DNA from: Strongylocentrotus droebachiensis
Taxonomy: Eukaryota > Echinodermata > Echinoidea > Camarodonta > Strongylocentrotidae
NCBI GenBank assembly: GCA_035222895.1
Contig: JAVYIG010001609.1
Location: 248,001-312,000, forward strand
DNA length: 64,000 bases
Direction of reading: 5' to 3'
Made by a program: the position numbers and the translations under genes. How positions within the stretch are numbered: position 1 is the stretch's first letter; every line of letters begins with the position of its first letter. This document shows positions 56,601 through 64,000 of the stretch, piece by piece. The notes below the pieces were generated by a model. That model was not told the DNA's origin. It saw only the letters and a program-made list of their open reading frames with translations, and ran no database searches.

Positions 56601-58169
56601 TACACATGTCAGTGCACTAAGTGAGCTTTGGCGTTGCGATCGCTACTCATAGTCACGCTGTAATGCGATCAATATAAAGAGAGTTTATGCTAATTACCTG
56701 CTACTTAACTTCATTTTGTCGTTTAACAGAACCAGGCAGTGCTATATCGTGTGTCACGTGCATGTATATTACCTCAGAGAGTGATGTTGCCATCGCTGCC
56801 GACAAGGGAATTCCCTCCTGTTCAGATAACCCGACCAGTGTGACGTGTCCCCCTGGTGTATCAAGCTGTATCTCAGTGGAAGTCAACGCCTCCTATAGCC
56901 GTGACTCAGGTGAGCGTCACCATCGACTTGCGCTGCGCACGAGGCGTCATTGCTGACGCAGGGTTGCGTCTACGACTGGCGCAGTCATTCAAGCAACATG
57001 TTGGAATGACATCGTATAACAAATGCTTACAAAATGAAAAGTGGTATTATTAAACAAATGTCACGAACATCATTTTGGTTTACATTCTTTGGCCCTGCTT
57101 CTGTATACTGCCATAAAACATCATATCATTAACAAATGCTTAAGTTATATAACAAATTTACTCTCAACCAATCGAATACAAGGGTTTCAATAGCTTATAA
57201 CATGTATTGTAACTTGTCAATGATAACAAGTTCCTGATTAGCGTAGGCTATTTAATATATGATGCGTCATTTCGTTATCGACAGCGTTGATCATACTTGT
57301 AAAGGCATCACCAAGACGGTGGTAATTTAAAGAAGTGTCAGTGCCCAGGGGGCGGACCCAGCCGGCAGCGGGGGAGGGGGTCAAAGAGGGGGCCCAATTC
57401 GTGAGAAAATAATCAGCGGCGAAACAGCCAGCCGGTGAATAAGCGTTTTTACCTGTTTTTCACAGGGGAGGGGCCCACCCTACCCCCCCCCCCTGGATTC
57501 GCCACTGTCTATACCCTCACATAGCAACAAAATAAATCGGTGTCGCACCCTCATGTTAGGTACATGATGCCTCAGGAACCATGTCTCATTTAATAATTGC
57601 GTATAATTGAACAACTCAGTATATCAATGGCATACAGGTTAGCACGTCGATAGGCAATATTTTGCCTTTTAGAGAAGTTGCCATCTGTAAACTATTTTTA
57701 CTGTTTTTATTCTTACATGCGAAATAAAAGTTTACTTGATTTTAACTATAACTATAATTTGTCGTTATTATAATTATAAATCGTCTTATCTAATCTGATT
57801 TCAAATGTAGGGCCTAACGTGATGCTGACGAAGGAGCAACGTGGATGTGCATCCCTAGAAGGTGCTTCCTTGATCCCCCAGGGAGATGCATGCCTCGACA
57901 AAGCCAGTGCGGAAGAGTACTTGAAAGCGGCTGATTCGTTGGCCGTGATGTCAGATGGAGATGAATTGACTTTCGAGAGCATCTCTGGCGTTACCCTCTG
58001 CGTCTGTGACGGCGCCGAAAACTGCATGCCGCCTTCCCCTCTCGCAGACACTACTACACCGCGCGGCTGTGATCTGGTGTCCTCGGCTGCAGGGCTTGGC
58101 GCAAGTTACGCCTTTGCTGTTGCCTCGATCCTAAATGTCGTTATCTCAATGTTTATTTTAAAGCAGTAA
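50294..58169 (+). CDS. Gene C: two-domain Ly6/uPAR-like GPI-anchored protein (5 coding exons)
   Basis: Spliced model: 50294-50342, 54335-54505, 55220-55501, 56730-56909, 57811-58169. It is phase 1 throughout, and 1041 nt give 346 residues without internal stop. Signal peptide, two LU domains with ten cysteines each, a Pro-rich linker, and a hydrophobic GPI-type C-terminus. It is clearly related to genes A and B in exon layout and key motifs (CVCDS, SGD..CLD, CSDNP) but much more divergent, so it split off before A and B duplicated. Likely a cell-surface protein of unknown ligand. The weakest boundary is the acceptor of exon 3 (TTGCAG). Confidence 0.8.
50587..51134 (-). mobile_element. TTAA-type MITE, family 3, with nested MITE
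   Basis: Inverted relative of 35382-35746, ending CAGCTTTATCT then TTAA. It contains a poly-A run at 50608-50635 and a nested GGGCCCGTTTCAC-type MITE at 50967-51118. Confidence 0.7.
50967..51118. mobile_element. Short MITE with GGGCCCGTTTCACAAA-type ends
   Basis: Inverted ends GGGGCCCGTTTCACAAA and TTTTGTGAAACGCCCCC. Same family as 27542-27703. Confidence 0.75.
51537..51685. mobile_element. 149-bp palindromic MITE with TA flanks
   Basis: The two ends are inverted repeats of about 50 bp (CTGTGTTTACACAGTGATCC on the left, nearly its complement on the right), flanked by TA on each side. TA duplication and near-total palindromy fit a Tc1/mariner-type MITE. Confidence 0.75.
51910..52390 (+). repeat. 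Intron 1 segment shared with gene A, uninterrupted
   Basis: Matches 13320-13647 followed directly by 18525-18700. It represents the state before the LINE entered gene A. Confidence 0.75.
52570..54334 (+). other. Rest of gene C intron 1
   Basis: AT-rich intron with one dispersed repeat (about 53705-53840, shared with 22545-22690). No exon candidate with ten-cysteine features was seen. Confidence 0.5.
54335..54505 (+). CDS. Gene C exon 2: domain 1a
   Basis: 171 nt. Encodes EALTCNHCTAIYST, NSCKKPTHSDC and ASCGTMMF, five cysteines with LU spacing. Acceptor GAATGCAG, donor GTAAGA. It lacks the extra N-terminal cysteine of genes A and B. Confidence 0.8.
54780..54965 (+). repeat. Dispersed repeat shared with gene B intron 1
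   Basis: Contains CAGGTGGCTATCTCATCAAC and GGGGACCAATGGTCACCGA, matching 29870-30040 in the opposite orientation. Confidence 0.6.
55220..55501 (+). CDS. Gene C exon 3: domain 1b
   Basis: 282 nt. Encodes GLIVMTDFERGCDP, SGDVCLDD, SFCVCDSEDLC and a Pro-rich linker. The acceptor TTGCAG has a poor pyrimidine tract. The donor GTAAAT lies only 20 bp from a transposon. Confidence 0.75.
55522..55936. mobile_element. 415-bp long-TIR element with 9-bp duplication
   Basis: Flanked by CTGCACCAT on both sides (55513-55521 and 55937-55945). The ends TAGCCTATCCGATAGG and TATCGGATAGGCTA extend into inverted arms of about 100 bp. Long inverted ends with a 9-bp duplication fit a Mutator-like MITE. It sits just inside the intron after exon 3 of gene C. 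Confidence 0.85.
56100..56345. repeat. GAA-rich and ACT/AAT trinucleotide repeats
   Basis: An AAGAAG-rich tract, then CTACTACTG and AATAATAAT runs, in gene C intron 3. The antisense reading frame here is artefactual. Confidence 0.8.
56730..56909 (+). CDS. Gene C exon 4: domain 2a
   Basis: 180 nt. Encodes EPGSAISCVTCMYITSE, PSCSDNPTSVTC and SSCISVEV. Five cysteines and the CSDNP motif shared with genes A and B. Acceptor TTTAACAG, donor GTGAGC. Confidence 0.83.
57339..57506. mobile_element. Small hAT-like MITE
   Basis: Ends CAGTGCCCAGGGGGCGGACCCAG and CCTGGATTCGCCACTG (CAGTG inverted ends). No clear target duplication seen. Confidence 0.45.
57811..58169 (+). CDS. Gene C exon 5: domain 2b plus GPI signal
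   Basis: 359 nt to TAA. Encodes GPNVMLTKEQRGCAS, GDACLDKAS, LCVCDGAENC and a short spacer. A hydrophobic C-terminal stretch (YAFAVASILNVVISMFIL) ends in KQ. GPI-type tail. Confidence 0.83.
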
Positions 58170-58248
58170 GAATGTGTTGAGATCCCCAACCATGCAGATG
58201 ATACAAGGCCATATAATACAGAGTTTGGCCAAACTTGGAAGGGGAACA

Positions 58249-58402
58249 GGGGCCAGTTTCATAAAACTTTTTATCTATAACAAATGCAAACTTTCTATGA
58301 CAAATTTTCTCTCAGCCGATCAGATGCCTTGATTTCAGTAGCTTATAACAGTAGCTTGTAACTTGTCATTGATATTGATATCAAGTTTTATGAAACAGGG
58401 TC
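58249..58402. mobile_element. Short MITE with GGGGCCAGTTTCATAAA-type ends
   Basis: Inverted ends AGGGGCCAGTTTCATAAAACTT and AAGTTTTATGAAACAGGGTCC. Same family as 27542-27703. Confidence 0.75.
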
Positions 58403-58645
58403 CATTTCTTGGCACCATAATTCTGACCTATGAAAGCTCTTATTGCGTAAATGCATGTGTCACAAATAACTTTCTCAAATTTGAATCAAATGTAATTATC
58501 CATAATTTAGTGGAATTTAAATTGAATTGCTTCTTAGCTTGAGATATTTAGCCCTGAAAACTGTTTAACATCAAATATCGATGAAGCACCTATATTATTG
58601 ATTTTTTTTCTTCGGATTGAGTCAGGAGCGGTGGTTCATCCTCCG

Positions 58646-58651
58646 AATAAA
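58646..58651 (+). terminator. Gene C polyadenylation signal candidate
   Basis: First AATAAA after the gene C stop, about 480 bp downstream. Position only; no further support. Confidence 0.3.
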
Positions 58652-58734
58652 AAGATTGGGTGGTAGTATTTTTGTGATTGTGGTGTGGTGGTTGGGTTGT
58701 TCGTGTATATGTGCGTCCGTGTGTTTGGTGGTGG

Positions 58735-58895
58735 TGGTCAGGCGCGTACGCAGGGGTTTTGGGGAGGGGGGGGGGGGGGGGAGGGGGGTGGGTTAACCCC
58801 CCTTCAATTTTGTTTATGTGTGTAATTCGGAACCAAGCCCCCCCCCCCTTTATTTGGTAATGTCCCCCCCCAAAAAAAAAAAAAAAAAAAAAAAA
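58735..58895. repeat. Poly-G, poly-C and poly-A low complexity
   Basis: GCGTACGCAGGGGTTTTGG leads into G runs, then C runs, then a long A run (58868-58893). Probably a degraded element end. Confidence 0.6.
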
Positions 58896-58899
58896 TATG

Positions 58900-59590
58900 C
58901 CAATGGCTGACCTTAAAAAAGTGACCTTATCTTAATTGTTCTTCTTTTTCATACAATGTAACTGTATTGTTTCATGTTGCTGTTCTTATCTTTATATTGG
59001 CTTACACATAGCCATAGGGTATTTAAATGTCTATGTATGGGAACAACATAACATTAGATTCTTGGAATAGTCTATATTATCGTATTTAGCTATTATCGTT
59101 TCTTCGTTATACATTTAATATCTGCTGAATGATTTAATGTTCAAGCAGAACAAATATTGCAAATTATTTCATGGGTAACAGATATTCAAACATTATTATT
59201 TACCGACAATATTATTGCATGTTGCTCTTTTCATCTCTCTAAAGTGTTACACTGCTGATCCATGTTTCTATGCTAACTCATAAGGTATATATTAAATGTA
59301 CATTTTTATGGAATATGTATTTTTTTTCTCTCATTTCACGCATCATGAATTTGAGTATAAGCACATTTAACTTAGCATAGTAAATGTCGCAACAACAAAA
59401 CATAAAAAGGAGGGCGTATTGAGTGTAAGTTTACTCAATGAAACTAGTGGCACAATGATACAAAAAAGTAATAAACATACACTAGACAGAGACAGAAAAA
59501 GTATGAAACAAAATATTGCAAGAGGGAGAGAAAAAAGGATAGCTAGATATATAAATGTTATAGCTGCATAGATAGGTAGGTATATAAAAA
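58900..59590. other. Intergenic, no gene seen
   Basis: AT-rich sequence without supported features. Confidence 0.5.
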
Positions 59591-59592
59591 GA

Positions 59593-60167
59593 GTTATATT
59601 CCACATACTAAGAATCTCGCTGTACGATTAGTCAAAAGTAAATCATGTGATGAAAGAAGTTCGCCCATTATTGATGGGAGAAGCAAAGAGTTCGTTACAC
59701 TGTGTAGATAGTACTACTATCTACACAGTGCAACGCACTTTCACTGATGAAGATAGAGATACTATTTACACAGTGCAATGCGCTCTCACTAAAGATTATC
59801 CAAAAGCGCACTAAAACAGGCGTAGTTAAGCGCGCATTACTAATGAGCGCAATTGAAGAAAACACATGCGCGCACCGTACCCTCAAGGAGTTGGGTTAAA
59901 CTTTTAACTTTTTTGGTGTGATTTTGGGCCTAGGTATCTTTTATGTAGATGCATACACGTCCTTTTCTTTTTGTAGTTAAATTGTTTTAGATGTGGAATA
60001 TAAAGCAAACAATCACCTTTCGGTTTCAGGCGATGGCGAACTATCACTTCCTCGTCGATCAGAATATATACGCTATCTTTCCTCAGCTTCGCAACGGAAA
60101 GATAGCTACACCCAGATAGTTTGTCCCATCACCTTCACCAACGGTAATTATTTGCTTAATATACGTG

Positions 60168-60199
<32 letters not shown>

Positions 60200-60742
60200 T
60201 ATGGAGAGATAGAGAGAGAGAGAGGGGGAGGGAGAGAGAAAGAGATTATACTGTAGGCCTATCATTATGGTGAAATGCAAGCGCAAATTATAAGTACACA
60301 AAATAATAAGGAATATCCTTATTCTTTAATATTATTGAGATTGCATTCCTTCTTCCGTTACAAGATATTGATATTAATAATATGCAAGACCTATAAAGCG
60401 CTTAGTAACATGCCACACGCGTTGGAAAATGAAATGAAAACAGCGAAGTCATCAATTAAAAGCTAGCAAACGGTGTACGATACGTACAGTGCATGCAGTA
60501 TGGTGGTGTGACCATAATTCACGCGTGGCCAAAGTTCGCGTACTAACACTAAAAGCGCTTAAAGAGGAGGGCAATACGCAGCGTATACAATTAAAGTGCG
60601 TTGCACTGTGTAGATAGTACTACTATATACACAGTGTAACGAACTTTTTGCTTCTCCCATCAGTGATGGGCGAACTATCTTTCATCACGTGATTTACTTT
60701 CGACCAATCGTAGCGCAAAATTCTTAGTATGTGGAATATAAT
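59593..60742. mobile_element. Foldback element with about 150-bp inverted ends
   Basis: Arms 59593-59742 and 60595-60742 are inverted copies with moderate divergence (TTATATTCCACATACTAAGA on the left, its complement on the right). Each arm contains an inner palindrome CACTGTGTAGATAGTACTAC and its mirror. The middle holds a GA microsatellite and no coding frame. Confidence 0.75.
60165..60246. repeat. (GA)n microsatellite
   Basis: GAGAGA repeats with interspersed GATA, inside the foldback element. Confidence 0.85.
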
Positions 60743-60812
60743 AAGTAACATTTTATACAAAATTAAGCAATTTTTTCATCAACCTTCAACAATGTTACCA
60801 AGTCACTTTAAG
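60743..60812 (+). repeat. Stray fragment of the gene cluster's intron
   Basis: TAAGTAACATTTTATAC through TTCATCAACCTTCAACAATG and CCAAGTCACTTTAAG matches 37914-37984 in gene B, the segment just upstream of a subtype-2 a exon. No exon follows here. Confidence 0.7.
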
Positions 60813-61189
60813 AGGACGTCACATTGCCTTAAAAGGATTACACACTTCGCAGTCCACGTTCTCGTCGAGCAAATCTAAAACTCCCTAATGATGCAAAAGA
60901 GAAAGCAGATATCATGGATAACAAGTCAAAAGAGGAGGGACCAATGGGGAAAAGGTGATGGTTGCAGACGACAATGTTCACCAATCAGCCTATCAAGAAT
61001 GAACAGCGCCATCTCAAGACCGTTAACAGAAAGTGGAGCTGCATGACACTTTCTTTTACTGCAGACAGATGGCAAGATATCACGTTGAATCTTCTTCTTT
61101 CCTTTATTTTTCTCGTCACGCTCCTACCTCTTATCATCCATGCAGTCATTCCTCCCCTTCTTGCTCTCAGCATTGTTTAATACCCCTTC

Positions 61190-61275
61190 ATCTTGCTCTC
61201 TCTATCTCTATCTTTCTCGCTCTCTTTCTCCCCCCCCTCTCTCTCTCTCTCTCTCTCACTCTCTCTCTCTGTTTC
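61190..61275. repeat. CT-rich microsatellite
   Basis: TCTCTC and C-run low complexity. Confidence 0.85.
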
Positions 61276-61599
61276 TATCAAGCCTACATACATAGTTAGA
61301 AGACCAAATACGAGATAATCGCTCAGGAAAGCCTACATTAGGGCAGGAGGATAACAGGAACAAATAATATTTACGCAAAACCAAGAATAACCGCAAACAA
61401 AAATAAAATATTGAACAATTAGAACAAAATTACGGAACCAATACAAAAGGAAATATAATACAAAAACTTATACGAATATTTAGTACGAATTGGTTCTGAT
61501 TTACACATGATGGTCACAACAGATTAACTATACTGTTCTTTATTCAGGTTCTGATCGTATAATAGGCCTAACTCCATCAATTACTAGGTACCCATTTCC

Positions 61600-61760
61600 A
61601 CTTGTGTTGGGTTTGGCAAATATGGATTAATGTCCTGCCAAAGGACGTTGGTGACGGGTTGGAATTCGAACCATCAACCTTTAGAGTGAAAGTGAAGTCA
61701 AGAACGAACCAATATATCACATTAACATTTAAACAGCTAATGCCATGACTCAAATGTACA
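61600..61760 (-). mobile_element. Possible tRNA-derived SINE head
   Basis: The minus strand carries a box-B-like GGTTCGAATTCC after a possible D-arm region (TTGGTTCGTTC). No good cloverleaf, so not called a tRNA gene. Confidence 0.3.
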
Positions 61761-62060
61761 CTTGCCACTCTCGGCTTCAATAAATCGGACAATGGATATC
61801 TGCTACAGAGAACTTGCACTCCTATAATGCGAACTCGACCCAAACAGAGGTACGATTTGATTCATAAGGGGGGGGGGGGAGGGGGAATTAGCGCAGAATT
61901 AACAAAAACAACTTGTTTATTCCTATAATGGTTAAGGTTACTACCGTTTGTATTCCTGTGAAACATTTTATGTGAAGTCGGTAGTCGGGAAAATGTCAAA
62001 ATAATCACATAAAAGAAACAAACTTAACGTGCAGTAAGAAACATTCCTTTATTCGACATG

Positions 62061-63633
62061 CACTGTTAGAACAAAATTAAACAAGTTGTTTAAAATTTTA
62101 AACAACCACAAGTTAACCTGTGAATCGCTCAACTGTGGTTTAAAAATTAAACAACTTAAGGTTGTTTACGTTTTGAACACTTAGTTGTTTAAAAATTAGA
62201 AAAACTTTTAAACAACAGTTGTTTAGTAATAAAATTGCACAACTCGGTTGTTTAAAGCAAGTTGTGTAAATGTTAAACAATAATGTTTAAATTACTAAGC
62301 AACTGTTGTTTATTCAATATTACTGCACAACTGGGTTGTTTAAAAGGAGTTGCTTAAATTTTAAACAGAGCTGCTTAATGGTTATTACCTCATTTGTTTA
62401 AATTTGTGAAATGACCAACCGGAACCACTCCTGCAATAATCACAAATATTACACTGTAACATGTAGAGCTTGTTGCCAATTAACTCTTAAGCTGCCACCC
62501 ATACAATGCACCCAGTGCCACAGTGCTAATCTCTATTGTGCCAGCAACAAAGCCCCTGCGTGCCAAGTTAATTTTAGGGTTGGTTCAAGTGCGTGTTTTT
62601 AAAATCTTTACTATGTTTGATCCACTATAACTTCTCATTCGTATGTTGTATAAACAAACATTGTACATGAGAGTTGTAGGAAATTTTACCCTTTTTCCAT
62701 CGATACCAATATTATTTCATGAATGTGTAATTTTGCTGAGGTAAATAAGCACTATCAGTGAGTTGTCGAACCAATCCGTCGTCTCATATGGTTTCTGTAT
62801 GTAGTACATTATGTTCAGTGCACACAACAAAGTACCATCCTCTTGCGATGGGGAGGCATACTGATGATTATGATATCAAAAAAAAATCTCTAAATTACTC
62901 GAGAAAATCCAATCTGACTGTTGTAGACGAAGACGCGTAATCGAAAGCCGATAATCTGATGCACGCGACGGTACTTTCAATAGCGCTGCAAAAGCACTCA
63001 ACACGGTGCAATGGGCATGAACAATAACTGTTATTACATCTGCGCGCTAGCGCGCACAAAGCACCGTAACGGTGGCTCGCTAGCATGAACGTGGCTTTCA
63101 ATCGATAGCACGCTCGCGTGCACATGGCACTATAACAATAGCGCGCTAGCAGACTCATGGCAGGATAAGAGTTAACTTCAACATTTGTTCATCATATTCA
63201 TTTAACAGTGACAGACAATATTATTATTTGTCTCTATAACTTCACCTAAACCCCATCGGCGAAGCCGAAAAGAACCAAGACGTCGCCTTGCCCTTGTTCC
63301 GCCATTTTCATCTGCACTGCACTGCACTAGCACTAGCATTGCATGCTGCATGCGCTATGCATATGTACGTACTTTGTGCATATCGCATGTGTGCGCCCAA
63401 ATTTCAATCGCGTATCGAGAAAATGTCAACGCGAAGTCATGATTGGTTAAATCTATCACGTGATTTTTCCCCGGGACTTTTTAAACAACTCTGTTTAACT
63501 AAATCTTTTTGTTTTTCAATACATAGTTGTTTAAGCCAATCGAGCACTGATTTTTCGATTTTGAACAACGTTGTTTACGTTTTTAAACAACATTATTTTA
63601 AACAGTGATATTTTAAACACCGTTCTAACTGTG
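62061..63633. mobile_element. 1.6-kb element with TTTAAACAAC subterminal arrays
   Basis: Ends CACTGTTAGAAC and GTTCTAACTGTG are inverted with one mismatch. About 350 bp inside the left end and 140 bp inside the right end are filled with repeats of GTTGTTTAAA and TTTAAACAAC. There is no transposase frame inside. Superfamily unclear; no target duplication found. Confidence 0.65.
62920..63180 (-). mobile_element. MITE-like element nested in the 62-63.6 kb transposon
   Basis: Inverted relative of 31404-31670. One end reads GGCAGGATAAGAGTTAAC. Contains GCGCGCTAGCGCGC palindromes. Confidence 0.55.
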
Positions 63634-64000
63634 TGGTAATTTCATAATTCTAGATTTCATAATGTATTAGTTTCTTCCTGCACAGACGTCTTAGAAGTTC
63701 GAAGTTCAATCACCGAAAATCATTTCCGAATGTCGGAATTGGTTCTTTATAGTAAACTTTACTTGGAATCTGATCATCGGTAAAGTATTATCGGCATTAT
63801 CGTGATCCAAGTTCCCAGGGACTCGGATCCACAGACACTTTTTACTCTGAAAAAATATTTCCTAACTTCCAAAAGTGTATCCACCAAAGCGCGCGTTTAA
63901 TGGATTTTTTTACTTTATTTAGTCAAGTCAATTTATCTAGTAGGCCTATTAAAGTCATTCACTATTTAAAATAAAGCAAACTATAATTTAAATTTATCTA
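63634..64000. other. No gene seen
   Basis: AT-rich end of the window without supported features. Confidence 0.5.

Overview
The window is animal genomic DNA. It is AT-rich, with long introns, GT-AG splice sites and a dense mix of LINEs, MITEs, foldback elements and microsatellites. An L2/CR1-type LINE carrying a 2A-like peptide, TTAA-targeting MITEs and the general repeat style suggest a marine invertebrate deuterostome, most likely a sea urchin or another echinoderm. This assignment is inference; no species marker was identified.

The central content is a plus-strand tandem cluster of three paralogous genes (9.6-25.2 kb, 28.4-45.7 kb and 50.3-58.2 kb) for secreted, probably GPI-anchored proteins built from repeated Ly6/uPAR-like (LU, three-finger) domains. 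Each gene starts with a 57-nt exon (8 nt of 5'UTR plus 49 coding nt of signal peptide). Pairs of phase-1 exons follow. Exon 'a' (168-180 nt) carries the first five cysteines of a domain, and exon 'b' (264-309 nt) carries the last five, including the FCVCD motif, plus an acidic Pro/Ser/Glu linker. The last b exon ends in a hydrophobic GPI-type tail. Gene A has four domains (654 codons, open throughout). Gene B has seven domains but a 1-nt insertion in its first domain exon. Gene C has two more divergent domains (346 codons, open throughout). In genes A and B two domain subtypes alternate (1-2-1-2...), so the unit of expansion was a domain pair. A roughly 4.2-kb two-domain block is present twice, almost identical, in gene B.

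Region by region: 1-2.6 kb is repeat and microsatellite DNA with one possible terminal exon of an unknown gene (2325-2578). A TTAA-flanked MITE (3.3-3.9 kb) abuts a LINE with a full-length open frame (3.87-7.3 kb). At 8.1-8.3 kb there is a long hairpin. Gene A follows, with a 9-kb first intron that holds a hAT-like element, CT-rich repeats and a 4.9-kb LINE with its target-site duplication. Genes A and B share promoter-proximal, intronic and 3' flanking sequence, so the whole gene was duplicated. The 46.8-49.4 kb spacer holds repeats only. Beyond gene C (58.2-64 kb) I see no gene, only transposons, foldback elements and a small fragment of the cluster's own intron sequence.

Comparing equivalent introns gives many filled/empty site pairs, so the insertion history of several element families can be read directly from the paralogues. 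Gene models rest on exon homology, splice sites and frame closure; no transcript evidence was available.
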